Of a stretch of DNA of 47,501 nucleotides, positions 32,584 through 42,600 are shown piece after piece; the stretch's first letter is position 1; each line of letters begins with the position of its first letter. The notes beneath the pieces are model-generated. The model was not told where the DNA came from. It saw only the letters and a list, made by a program, of their open reading frames with translations, and ran no database searches. This stretch comes from Bacteroidales bacterium (GTDB lineage: Bacteria; Bacteroidota; Bacteroidia; Bacteroidales; UBA10428), in contig JAFGVA010000180.1 of the NCBI GenBank assembly GCA_016938235.1, positions 1 to 47,501 on the forward strand, read 5' to 3'. The translations under genes and the position numbers were made by a program.

Positions 32584-34035
32584 TTATTTCTTCCAAAAAG
32601 TAGGACTAAAAAGCATGATTACTGTATATATTTCAAGCCTCCCGACTATCATTAAAAAAGTTAATAGTGATTTGCCTGCAACAGATAAATGTGCAAAATT
32701 GCTCGCTGGGCCAACAGTTCCAATTCCCGGACCAATGCCAGCCATACAAGTGGCAACTGAGCTTGAGGCTGTTTCACCATCAGCTCCGAATGCGACCATT
32801 AATACTGTTCCGGCAACGAATACCATAATATAAATTGAGATAAAGGTCATAATGGCGGTATTGGTATCATTGCTAATAGATTTATTATTAAGTTTTATCG
32901 GAATAACTGCATGAGGCGACATCAATTGCCGGAATGTCCTTTTTATATTTTTGAATAAAATGAGATGCCTGGCCATTTTTATACCTCCGGCTGTTGAACC
33001 AGTACTACCACCCAAAAACATGGCAAGAAAAATAATAATCCATGTAAAAACTGGCCATTGCAAATAATCAGCAGTTGCAAATCCGGTACAGGTAACAATT
33101 GAAATGACCTGAAAAAAAGATTCTCTAAAAGATAGTTCAAGCGATTTGTCAGTTTGAAAATACAAACCTGCGGTAATGATTAATCCTATCCCTGAAACTA
33201 CTTTTAGATAAAATTTAAGCTCCTCATTATGTAAGGCATTGCTAAATTGAAACTTATACATATAGTAAAAAACAACAAAATTAGTTCCTGCCAGAAGCAT
33301 GAAAATCATTATCACATACTGGATATATGGTGAATACTCAGCAATACTGGTGTTTCGTGGTGAAAATCCGCCTGTTGCAACAGTCCCAAAAGCATGGCAA
33401 ACGCTATCGAACAGATTCATGTTTCCCAAAAGGAGAAAAATGATTTCACCAACTGTCAATGCCAAATAAATAAGCAATAATCTGTGTCCAACTGATTTTA
33501 TTCGAGGCTGAATTTTATCCTGAAGAGAAGATTCCAACGTAAACAAGTTATAGCCACCAATTTGTAACGTGGGCATAATAATGATAACCAGAACAATGAT
33601 ACCAATACCACCAACCCAATGCGTTAAACTTCTCCAAAATAATATGGATTTTGGTAGCGATTCAATATCTGTTAGAATAGAAGCTCCTGTAGTTGTAAAA
33701 CCAGAAACAGATTCAAATAAGGCATCTATAAATGAAGGTATTGAACTTGAAAATATATATGGTAAGCTTCCTATTACTCCAATAATAAACCATGAAAGAG
33801 TAACCGTTAAGTAGGCATCTTTTCTGGTTACAACAATATCTTCACTTTGTTGTCTTGTTATTAAAAATAAAACGATTCCAACACTAAGCGCAATGAACAA
33901 TGTCCAAATAAATGGTACTAGCGGTTCTGAATATAGAGATGCAATTCCGATGCAACCTGCTATTGCACCTGTCAAAATAAATAAGATTCTACTAATGACT
34001 TTTAAAACAATCCCCCAATTTACAATCTGATTCAT
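32584..34035 (-). CDS. trkH: TrkH-type potassium uptake protein
   Basis: A 483-residue protein of standard TrkH length. Pore loops: SVSGFTTTGASILTD, AFGTVATGGFSPRNTS, ITCTGFATADYLQWP and GIGPGIGTVGPASNFA, as in classical TrkH (the long last loop, no KtrB-like STVG). The typical SLTHWVGGIGIIVLV follows loop 1. Classical TrkH works with a double-RCK TrkA, which is not in the window, so its partner must be elsewhere or it uses the KtrA-like protein. It is coupled to the antiporter (8 bp). Confidence 0.93.
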   Translation of the reverse strand: MNQIVNWGIVLKVISRILFILTGAIAGCIGIASLYSEPLVPFIWTLFIALSVGIVLFLITRQQSEDIVVTRKDAYLTVTLSWFIIGVIGSLPYIFSSSIPSFIDALFESVSGFTTTGASILTDIESLPKSILFWRSLTHWVGGIGIIVLVIIIMPTLQIGGYNLFTLESSLQDKIQPRIKSVGHRLLLIYLALTVGEIIFLLLGNMNLFDSVCHAFGTVATGGFSPRNTSIAEYSPYIQYVIMIFMLLAGTNFVVFYYMYKFQFSNALHNEELKFYLKVVSGIGLIITAGLYFQTDKSLELSFRESFFQVISIVTCTGFATADYLQWPVFTWIIIFLAMFLGGSTGSTAGGIKMARHLILFKNIKRTFRQLMSPHAVIPIKLNNKSISNDTNTAIMTFISIYIMVFVAGTVLMVAFGADGETASSSVATCMAGIGPGIGTVGPASNFAHLSVAGKSLLTFLMIVGRLEIYTVIMLFSPTFWKK

Positions 34036-34043
34036 ATCTTTCC

Positions 34044-34814
34044 CTACTCTTTTTTTGCTTCTTTGGCTTTAGATTCCATTACTATTTTTTCAAATATCTC
34101 TTCCAGTTTTTCAAGTTCGTGATTGGCTTCTATTTCAATTTCTTTATTAAAGTGAGACTTGTAAAAGTCAATCATTTTTTCTGATAAGTTATTGATAGGA
34201 TTGATTAACATTAATGGCAATAGGATAATTAAAACACATAAAACGGTTAACCCTATTAATCCAACTTTCTGTTGAATATTCAGGATGGTAATTGCAGAGC
34301 TTTTTATCTGTTCATTTTTGCTTTCAAGAAGCGTTACATTTAGTTTATGAATACTTAAAATATCTTCTCTCAGACTTTTGTACTTTTCGCTGAATAGCAG
34401 AAGGTTTTTTAAATATTCTTTATCTTGAACACTTTTTTCATATTTGTTAAATGCTTTCTCAAGAGATTCCGTTAGTTCCTTTTCTCCTGGTTCTGTAATA
34501 TTGTTCTGTTGCAAATGAAGATTTTGCCTAAAACTTGAAAGCGATAGACTATCATTTATTTCATTACTATCGTTTAACAGGCTATCCATTTGTGTAATTT
34601 TCCGATGTAGTAACTCATCATTTAATTCATCGAGAATATTCAGCATTGCAAATGAATACTTTACCGATGGATAGTTATCCTTTAGTAAGGATTGTGACTT
34701 ATTCACCATGCCCTGATTAGAGCTTATATTTACCATTGAAACAATAAATGCGACTAAGGCAACCAGTATTATTCCAATTGTCATCCGGGTTCTTATTTTT
34801 CTTATACGTATCAT
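34044..34814 (-). CDS. Kinase-less sensor paralogue of the adjacent histidine kinase
   Basis: A 256-residue membrane protein: a membrane segment at about 11-33, a 150-residue periplasmic helical domain, a second membrane segment at about 185-205 and a short HAMP-like tail with LEKLEEIFEKI. The periplasmic part aligns with the N-terminus of the neighbouring kinase: LLKDNYPSVKYSFAMLN against MLKENYQTVESTKFLLQ, and NITEPGEKEL against NVTEEGEQSI. No HisKA or ATPase follows. It would sense the same signal and might modulate the kinase by heterodimerisation. It lies between the kinase (12 bp) and TrkH (8 bp). Confidence 0.82.
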   Translation of the reverse strand: MIRIRKIRTRMTIGIILVALVAFIVSMVNISSNQGMVNKSQSLLKDNYPSVKYSFAMLNILDELNDELLHRKITQMDSLLNDSNEINDSLSLSSFRQNLHLQQNNITEPGEKELTESLEKAFNKYEKSVQDKEYLKNLLLFSEKYKSLREDILSIHKLNVTLLESKNEQIKSSAITILNIQQKVGLIGLTVLCVLIILLPLMLINPINNLSEKMIDFYKSHFNKEIEIEANHELEKLEEIFEKIVMESKAKEAKKE

Positions 34815-34826
34815 AACAACAGTATT

Positions 34827-36677
34827 TTAAATATTGTAAACTGGTAAACTGATGAAAAAAATGCTACCAATACCGGGAGTGCTTTCAGCCCAAATTTGCC
34901 CATTTTGTTTGGTGATAAACTCCTTTGAGATAGCTAATCCAAGCCCGGTTCCTTTTTCTCCTGAATCAGGAACCCTGAAGAACTTTTGAAAAATTAATTC
35001 TAAATATTGAGGCTCAATACCCTTACCAAAGTCCTGAACCTTATATATGATGTTGTTATTTGCCTTAGTTGCCGAAACAATAATTTTATCTTCTTGCTCT
35101 GAATATTGAATAGCATTGTTAATCAGGTTGATTAGCACCCAAGCTGTTTTTTCTGAATCGACAAATACTGGAGGTAGGCCGGGAGCAACCTCAAAGTCAA
35201 TCTGAATGTTTTTAACTCTGGCATGATTCTCAGATGTTTCTTTGATATAATCGAAAATATCTGAAGAATTCACTTTTTGAAAATTCAACTGAATATTACC
35301 TGTTTCAACCTGTGCTAGGTCGAGTAATTCTGTTGTAATGGTTAGCATCTTTTGAGTTTCGGATTTAAGTGCCAAAACAATATCCTGCTGTTCTGTATTC
35401 AAACTTCCAATCCTTTTATCGTCAAGCAGTTTTAAATTGAGACGTAAGGATGAGATAGGCGTTTTCAACTCATGCGAAATTGTTGCCATAAAGTTGGTTT
35501 TTGCTTCATCCTGTTCTAAAAACTTGGTTACGTTTTTAAGAATAACAACCATTCCAGCCTTTACAATATGGTCTTCTCCGGTCTTTTTTAGCTTAACGTC
35601 AAGAACCTCTCTTGTAAAATACCTTACCTTTTTATCATTTTCAATTCGTAAGGGTTTAAAGTCCTTAACTTCTTTAGAATCATTTTCAAGAATATCGTGT
35701 ATTATTTTCTGAAAAACTTCGTTATTCAAAGCCACATCTGAGGCATATTTGCCAATAAGGGCTGCTTCCGTTGTTCCAAGAATACGACACGCATAATTAT
35801 TTGAAAAGATAATCTCATTTTTATCGTTTAAACCGATTATGGCATCCTTCATATTGTTGATAATCGTATCAATGCGTCTCTTTTCAAATAACAACTCAGA
35901 TAAATTGCTATGCTCATATTCATCAAGCTTGGCAGCCATTGTGTTAAAAGCTTTTGCCAGTTCGCCTAATTCGTCATTCGATTGAAATTCGAGCCTTTTG
36001 CTGTAATTACGGTTGGCGACCTCTGATATTCCCCGGATAAGTTCACCAATAGGACGGGCAATGTTTTGAGGATACCTAAAAAAGAACAGAGTTGATAGCA
36101 CAAAACAAATAGTACCAATTAGAGAAAGAACCAAAAATGCCCTGTGTGCCGTACTTTTTAGCAATGTGTTTTTATTGCTGATAGCATCCATATTCATATC
36201 CCACAAATTCACTATTTGATTTCGTGTTATTGAATATTGAGGAATTAATTCTTGAAAAAATAAGGTGGAATCAGCCTTGGGGTTTGATTGGAGCTTATCA
36301 AATGTTAATTTATAATGTTGGTAGCTTGATGTTAATTGTTCAATAATAGACTGTTCTCCTTCTTCGGTTACGTTATTTTTTACTGCTACTAAGTTTTCAC
36401 TAAATTGATTTTGACAATTCATTAAGATACTATCATTAAATAAGTCCTTGTTTCCGAAGAAATATTTGATTTGCTGGTTCTTAATTTCATCAATTGACTG
36501 TAATAGAAACTTGGTAGATTCAACAGTTTGGTAGTTCTCTTTTAACATGGCAGCCGAACGGTTCGACAAATCATAAATAAAATAGGTACTGATTATCCAT
36601 ATCAGGATTATCATAAAAAAAAGAAACCCGAAACCAATAAAAAGCTTACTCTTTAAGTTTATGCGTATCATTTCCAT
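34827..36677 (-). CDS. KinB-like sensor histidine kinase of the potassium operon
   Basis: A 616-residue membrane kinase. Membrane segments at about 12-32 and 180-200 flank a helical periplasmic sensor. A HAMP domain (RPIGELIRGISEVANRNY) and a PAS domain (IINNMKDAIIGLNDKNEIIF) follow, then HisKA ATISHELKTPISSLRLNL (His near 403) and an HATPase with NLINNAIQYS, DFGKGIEP and GTGLGLAIS. The likely partner is the NtrC-type regulator 267 bp upstream. It heads the transcript that contains the sensor paralogue, TrkH, antiporter, two KtrB and KtrA. The signal is inferred to be ionic or osmotic. Confidence 0.92.
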   Translation of the reverse strand: MEMIRINLKSKLFIGFGFLFFMIILIWIISTYFIYDLSNRSAAMLKENYQTVESTKFLLQSIDEIKNQQIKYFFGNKDLFNDSILMNCQNQFSENLVAVKNNVTEEGEQSIIEQLTSSYQHYKLTFDKLQSNPKADSTLFFQELIPQYSITRNQIVNLWDMNMDAISNKNTLLKSTAHRAFLVLSLIGTICFVLSTLFFFRYPQNIARPIGELIRGISEVANRNYSKRLEFQSNDELGELAKAFNTMAAKLDEYEHSNLSELLFEKRRIDTIINNMKDAIIGLNDKNEIIFSNNYACRILGTTEAALIGKYASDVALNNEVFQKIIHDILENDSKEVKDFKPLRIENDKKVRYFTREVLDVKLKKTGEDHIVKAGMVVILKNVTKFLEQDEAKTNFMATISHELKTPISSLRLNLKLLDDKRIGSLNTEQQDIVLALKSETQKMLTITTELLDLAQVETGNIQLNFQKVNSSDIFDYIKETSENHARVKNIQIDFEVAPGLPPVFVDSEKTAWVLINLINNAIQYSEQEDKIIVSATKANNNIIYKVQDFGKGIEPQYLELIFQKFFRVPDSGEKGTGLGLAISKEFITKQNGQIWAESTPGIGSIFFISLPVYNI

Positions 36678-36944
36678 TGCATTTTAAAATCAAAACAAAG
36701 TACGGATACATTTTTCATATTTCCGGTTTCAATTTTATTTTTCAAGACAGATATAAACATTACACAGTATCATATTTAATCAATACAAGCCAAAGCTTGT
36801 ACCAAAAAAATATTTAAGTGCAGGATGAATGTGTAGGTGTTTGTTGGTCAGATAAATAAAAACCAAAAAAATATACAAATAAAAGATATTGAGTCAAGGG
36901 AGGTGTTCTAAAATGAAAGGAGTATTTCTAAAATAGAAGGGTGG

Positions 36945-38291
36945 TTATTTTATACCGTATTGCTCTAATTTTCGGTATAAGGTTGGAACGCCAATACCAA
37001 GTTTTTCGGCAGCTTTGGTTTTATTTCCTTTGGTGTAATTAAGCATTTTCTGGATATGTATTTTTTCCATTTCTTCAATAGTCCCCAACCGACTGCTCAG
37101 ATTATTTTCTTTGGGTATCATAACTTCAATGGGCAAATGCTCGTGAGAAATTTTACCATTGTCCGCTAAAATCACAGCCCGCTCAATAACGTTTTTCAAT
37201 TCCCTGGTATTTCCCGGCCATGAGTATGATTGAACCTTCTCCAGAAATTCATCGGATATTTCCTGAATCCGACAATTTATTTTGTGTGAATAATAATCAA
37301 TGAAACTTTCAACCAAAGCTGATATATCTTCTTTTCTGTCTCTCAATGCCGGAACTTGAATTTTAAATACAGATAACCTGTAATATAAGTCACTTCGGAA
37401 TTTCTCGTTTTCTGATTCATTTAACAAGTCCCTGTTAGTCGCAGCAATTATTCGTACATTAACTTTTGTGGTTTTGGTATCTCCGATTTTGGTAAACGTT
37501 TGGTCTTCTAACACACGTAGTAATTTTGCTTGTAAGTCGGGGTGCATTTCGCCAATCTCGTCCAAAAACAAGGTTCCTTCATTGGCTTCTTCAAACAAAC
37601 CTTTCTTGTCAAGGTTTGCTCCCGTAAACGCTCCTTTTTTGTGTCCGAATATCTCGGATTCAAGCAATTCTTTAGGAAATGCACTACAATTAACAGCAAC
37701 AAATGGTTTGTTTTTACGTGGGCTTGCATTGTGAATTGATTGGGCAAACAGTTCTTTCCCTGTTCCAGTTTCACCTTCCAATAAAACTGTTGAATCAGTA
37801 GGAGCAACCTTCTCAGCCAAGGCAATAGTATTTTTAATCATTGGCGATTTACCAATAATCCTGTCGAAGCTATATCTGGTTTCTAATTTGTTTTCAAGTT
37901 CAAGAATGCGTTTCTGCATTTTTGCTTTCTCTACGGCTTTTTCGACCGTTACAATAATCTGCTCATCGCCATCGCCTTTGGTAATGTAGTCAAAAGCACC
38001 TTGTTTCATGGCATAAACGCCATCGTGAATAGTTCCGTAGGCTGTAATTAAAACTACTTCACAATACCCATTCCTTGCTTTGATTTTTTTTAGAACTTCC
38101 AAACCATTTATATCAGGCAACTTAACATCGCAAATAACCAAAACAAAATCATTGGTTTTCTCCAACAATTTCAAGCCTTTGGTAGCATTCTCGGCTTGCA
38201 ATACTTCGTAACCTTCCAGTTCAATTATTCTGGAAAGTGCTTTGCGAAGCTGGTCTTCATCATCAATTACGAGTATTTTGCCTTTAGTCAT
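36945..38291 (-). CDS. NtrC-family sigma-54 response regulator
   Basis: About 448 residues from the ATG at 38291, chosen because the receiver then starts MTKGKILVIDDEDQL; the upstream ATG would add 11 residues without similarity. The receiver has the phospho-acceptor Asp in VICDVKLPDINGL. The AAA+ domain shows Walker A GETGTGKE, the sigma-54 contact GAFTGA and Walker B LFLDEIGE. A Fis-type HTH ends the protein (GNKTKAAEKLGIGVPTLYRKL). It should activate sigma-54 promoters. I could not find a correctly spaced -24/-12 element upstream of the kinase. Transcribed in the same direction as the operon it probably controls. Confidence 0.93.
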   Translation of the reverse strand: MTKGKILVIDDEDQLRKALSRIIELEGYEVLQAENATKGLKLLEKTNDFVLVICDVKLPDINGLEVLKKIKARNGYCEVVLITAYGTIHDGVYAMKQGAFDYITKGDGDEQIIVTVEKAVEKAKMQKRILELENKLETRYSFDRIIGKSPMIKNTIALAEKVAPTDSTVLLEGETGTGKELFAQSIHNASPRKNKPFVAVNCSAFPKELLESEIFGHKKGAFTGANLDKKGLFEEANEGTLFLDEIGEMHPDLQAKLLRVLEDQTFTKIGDTKTTKVNVRIIAATNRDLLNESENEKFRSDLYYRLSVFKIQVPALRDRKEDISALVESFIDYYSHKINCRIQEISDEFLEKVQSYSWPGNTRELKNVIERAVILADNGKISHEHLPIEVMIPKENNLSSRLGTIEEMEKIHIQKMLNYTKGNKTKAAEKLGIGVPTLYRKLEQYGIK

Positions 38292-38382
38292 TATTTTAAA
38301 TTTAACACAAAAGTAATAAGTCAATGTTTAAAAGTGAATTTTACCTGAATTAAAATTCAAAAGGATAGTGAAATAAGACAAT

Positions 38383-38412
38383 AAAAAACCCGATACCAAA
38401 ACTGATACCGGG
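38383..38412 (-). terminator. Terminator downstream of the Rpn-type gene
   Basis: On the minus strand CCCGGTATC, a short loop with TTTT, GGTATCGGG, then six T: a 9-bp stem with two G-U pairs. It follows the stop of the 300-aa nuclease-like gene by 24 bp and separates it from the regulator gene. Confidence 0.8.
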
Positions 38413-38435
38413 CTATATCTTTTGATAAAGGTGAA

Positions 38436-39338
38436 TTATATTGCCTCTTTTCTTAGCTGAACTATTTGTGCAACAGACAAACCTGTTACTTCAGCAATAA
38501 ACTCATCATTACTGCCTTTTTTTATCATATTAACAGCAATTTGTTTTTTCTCTTTTTCCATGCCTGATTGCTCTAACTTTCTGATAGCACTGGCAAACGG
38601 ATGCTGTTTTTGTTGTGTTATTGTTTCCATAATTGCATCAATTTTATCAGGTTCTGCACCTGAAACACTATACAAATATAACGCTAATTTTTGAAATAAG
38701 TTTTCGTCTATCCGTTCTATTTGCATGAACATTTCTCGTGCTAACTCAGGATTTTCCTGCATGAAACTCAGAAGGTTATCACTTCGTTTCATAAACCAAA
38801 CAGCTACTTTTACACTTGGTCGTCTAAAGTGTTGCATAATGGCATGGTCTTCAATTTCCTTTGTGTCGAATAAGGTATAATCGAAAAGTGGCACAAAACG
38901 TTTTAGTTCTTCCGGAACATTTTTAACAAATCCAGAGTCAGTCCATTTTCGTTTGCCGTGATAAAATACCATTGTAATAACAGGAGTAAGCTCTTGTTTG
39001 TTGGCTGCCTGGTTCTCCCAAACATTTAGAATATACCGTAGCAACTGTAAATGAATATTTTTATCGGGATAGCTTTTGTGTTCGTACAGTAGCGATATTT
39101 TTATATTCCGATGACCATATTTTAAGTTGCATGAAATATCCCTAAAGTATGGAGACAACTCATCATCAATATATTCACTTGGGTCGTATTCCAGCGTTTC
39201 GGGTTTCAATCCCTGCAATACCTCTTTGGGCAATGTTCCAAGCAAAAGGTCTTGTAGGTTCTCCTTTACTAAAAACATGCTTTTAAATAAAGCATCATGC
39301 GGATTGTTTATACCATTGATTTTGTTATTGTTTTCCAT
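38436..39338 (-). CDS. Rpn/PD-(D/E)XK nuclease-family transposase-like protein
   Basis: A 300-residue protein of the Rpn (recombination-promoting nuclease, YhgA-like) group: HDALFKSMFLVKENLQDLL at the start, the nuclease core around residues 70-95 with RDISCNLKYG and SLLYEHKSYPD (E-x-K), and a helical C-terminus with a coiled segment (MEKEKKQIAVNMIKKG). Such proteins make RecA-independent cuts in DNA and are often multi-copy in Bacteroidota. Alone, with its own terminator, it borders the candidate origin. It could be a selfish element of its own or serve the larger element. Confidence 0.85.
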   Translation of the reverse strand: MENNNKINGINNPHDALFKSMFLVKENLQDLLLGTLPKEVLQGLKPETLEYDPSEYIDDELSPYFRDISCNLKYGHRNIKISLLYEHKSYPDKNIHLQLLRYILNVWENQAANKQELTPVITMVFYHGKRKWTDSGFVKNVPEELKRFVPLFDYTLFDTKEIEDHAIMQHFRRPSVKVAVWFMKRSDNLLSFMQENPELAREMFMQIERIDENLFQKLALYLYSVSGAEPDKIDAIMETITQQKQHPFASAIRKLEQSGMEKEKKQIAVNMIKKGSNDEFIAEVTGLSVAQIVQLRKEAI

Positions 39339-39417
39339 GTTACAAATGTATTTTAATAAATGCGATTTTAAATTTTTATAATGTTTTTCTGTGACCTATG
39401 GTATTTTTCAAATACTG

Positions 39418-39637
39418 TCCTCATTCCTCATTATTAGTTTAAATGATTAATAATCAGATAAATAATATGAGGACAATGAGGACGAGTGAGGAAAAAGGAA
39501 GATTTTTCCTCACGTTTCCCTCACATTTCCTCATATTTCCCTCAACCGTCCTCACTTATTTTTAGAATAGAATAGTATATAGTATTATATATCAGTATAT
39601 TACTATACTCTAAACTTAGTAAGTGAGGAAATGAGGA
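39418..39637. repeat. Iteron-like cluster with AT-rich core, candidate replication origin
   Basis: Twelve copies of the 6-mer TCCTCA (or CCCTCA) and its complement TGAGGA: forward at 39418 and 39425; reverse at 39468, 39477 and 39487; forward at 39507, 39518, 39528, 39539 and 39549; reverse at 39624 and 39632. The middle five are 10-11 bp apart, one helical turn each. A 60-bp AT-rich segment (39557-39618) with imperfect dyad AGTATA/TATACT lies inside. The whole gene-free gap 39339-39695 holds nothing else that I can see. It directly follows the primase gene. Confidence 0.75.
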
Positions 39638-39695
39638 CGGTTTTTGCTTTAGTACCATAAGTCGGGGTAAAAAATATATTTCCATTACTTTATTC

Positions 39696-42600
39696 CTATA
39701 AACTGAACCGTTCCATTTCAATACCCTGCTCTATCAGGATGTCGTAATCCATTATGTAGGCACTTGTCCTGTTTTCACCGAACTTCACGTTCTTTCTCCG
39801 GTAATCCACAAAGGAGCGGTGTTTTTTCAGGTATTCACCAACAACAGCCTGGTCAAGTACGGTTAATCCTTCTTTTCGTGCCTGTTCCCGATACAAGCCA
39901 TGAATAGCCCCAACTCTGAGGTACAGGTGTTTTGTATTTTGCTCAACATTCACGATTTTATAATGTACATCTTCCGTCAGCCTGTACAGGTTAATTAGCG
40001 ATTGTAATACATGAAAATATTGTTCCACTTCATCGCTTTGGTTTTGTACCGAAATAGTGAGCTTCGCTGAACGGATTAAGGCAGCCTTTGCTGTTTGATA
40101 ATTAAAAGGGAATTTTAAATCGGATTGCTCCATTAGAATTTTCATAGGTGTAAGTACCGATGAAATATTCAATACAGTCCTGCGGTCAACATTACCAAAT
40201 TCGCTTATCAGTTCATCCATGACCTCTGAACTAATACCTGGTTCTTCCTTGGCATAGTTATCTTCAATCAAATATCGGTTATCGAATACCGAACAGGTAA
40301 TATTGGTGAACTGCAAACTTTCCTCGGCTGATTTAAATTCCTTCAGGTCTTCATATTTACCCCGATTGGTATCGTCAAATTCACCCAACAAACTTCGGCT
40401 TGAGAGAGCCGGGTCTTGCGTTGGCAAATCCTGACCGCTAATAATACCCGAACCCCTGGGCTTTGCAATGCGTGTTTCATTACCTCCAGATTTTACACCT
40501 GTAAGTTTTCCGTTTCGGTCTGCTATACCTTTTAAAGCCTCGATGGTGTTTTTGTGGATACTGTTCTTGTACTCGTTGCCCCAAAACGGATGGTTTGTCG
40601 TGGAATCCATACTGCGCTGCATACCCGTACTTGTACTACCCGATGCAAGGTTAATTCCGTCTTCCATAGGAGGCTTGCCAAACATATACATGATACTGCG
40701 AGCTGCGGTACTTTTACCCGATTGTCTTTTACCAAACAGGAACAACAAAGGGAAGTACCCGAAATTGGCTTTGTAAATTACATCGCTGAATACAGTTGCA
40801 ATGTAATAGGCAATGAGCAGTTCTGCATTACCGGGATAAACCTTGTTCATTGATGTTGCCCATTTGCCAAAATCCCAATCACTATTCTTTGGCGGAGCTA
40901 TGTACTTTGAGTTTTCTTTGAACGGGTTTCCGCTATCGCTGCTACTTATTCTTAATAGCTTGCCATACGGCAGAAAAAAGAAATGTAAAAGATGTACCTG
41001 TCCCTGTTTAATTTTATCTTTCAGATTATCCGTTCCGTATTTTCCAATAAATTCTGCGGTGGTATTTAAAACATGAAAGGTATCGTCAATACGAATCTGA
41101 CTTTCAGGCGGTATCTCCTTAAACTCATCCATACTGTTTATTCGTTTTGCATGGGTGGTAACACCGTACTCATCTATCTCATGGAATGTTTTATCGTAGT
41201 ACAATCCATTTGCAAATACCCAAAAACGGTTCTTAACATTGTAACCAACCCTTTCAAGTTCCTTTGCTTCTGGTATTCCCAAAAGCTTTACATTCTTTAT
41301 GCTGTCGAGCTGGGTGTCGTTACCGTACCAAAAGAAACCATGTCTGCGGTGAACTTGCTTTTTAAATGATGCCGGGGTACAAAAGTCATCCGATGAAATA
41401 GTAGCAAGCCGTTTTCGTCCATATTGGCTCTTTAGGTTGAGAATGTATTTCAAGTCAATTCGTCCTTGACCATCATTATGGAAAACACAAAATAAAGCTT
41501 CAAATGTGAAATTGGATATTTGTTTTGGATGCTTGCCCTCCACAGTCCAGTAAGCCCCTTTTTCTTCATAAAACTGATATTCCAAGAGGTTTTCCTGCTG
41601 CTCTTTTTTTAGCTTTATAATGTCGTTGATATTCTCCTTTTTACTTACCTTCTTTTCAACTGGCTGGCTATTCTCCTTTAAAGCATCCTGCCAAGCTTTT
41701 TTTGGTTTAATCTGCTCTGAAACAAAGTCGAGATAAACCTCCTGGTTCGTTTTATCATAACAGCTTATCAGGGCTGCCATCCGTTTTATTACTTCCGATT
41801 TCTTCACCGGGTCGTTTGCAAAGCGTTCAGCATATTCAGCAGTTTTATAGATGATATAATCTTCTTGTTTTTCATCATACTGAAGAAACGTCTCTTTGTC
41901 GGTAAAAAGTGAATCGGGGTCTTGTTTTTCGGGGAGTACAACTACCGAAACATGAAATTGGTTTTTAATCAGTATTTCAGCATTCCGGCACATTGCATTT
42001 CGCCCGGCACTATCGCCATCGTAAATGAGGGTAGCTTTATTGGTATATTTTTTCAGGAGCTTTGCCTGTGGGTTTGTTAATGCAGTTCCGCCAGTTGCAA
42101 CGGAATTGATTACTTCAATAGAGTGCATCCGAAGTACATCGGTATAACCTTCAACTATATATGCCCGGTCTTCGTTTTTGATGGCGAACCTTGCAATATT
42201 CAGAGCATACAATTCATTGCCTTTGGTGTAAATACAGCTCTCATGTGTATTAAGGTACTTAATCTTTGGAGTTTCGTTCAAATCACGCCCAGCGAAAGCG
42301 ATGGTTTGACCTTTGGAGTTGCAAACAGGGAACATCAATCGGTTGTAGAAAAAGTCATAAATGCCTTTGTCGTTGCTTTTCAGTACGCCAATTTCTTCCA
42401 ATATCTCAATTTTTACGCCCTTTTCCCTTGCATGGGCCAGTAGAGCATTTCCGCTTGGAGCATAGCCAATATTGAAATTGCTGTTTTCAGGAATAATAAG
42501 ATTGCGCTCCTTTATGTAATCCTGTGCATTTTTATGGTTGACCTGTTCCTGGAAGAATTTCTCAATGATATTACAAGCAATTTTCAGGCTTTCTTCATGT

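Noticed and set aside
36790-36830. Possible sigma-54 promoter TGGTACAAGCTTTGGC before the kinase gene
   Set aside because: The GG and GC are one base too far apart for the fixed GG-N10-GC spacing, and an ACAAGC/GCTTGT dyad explains part of it.
39418-39637. CRISPR array
   Set aside because: The repeated unit is only 6-11 bp, occurs in both orientations and has no spacers of constant length.
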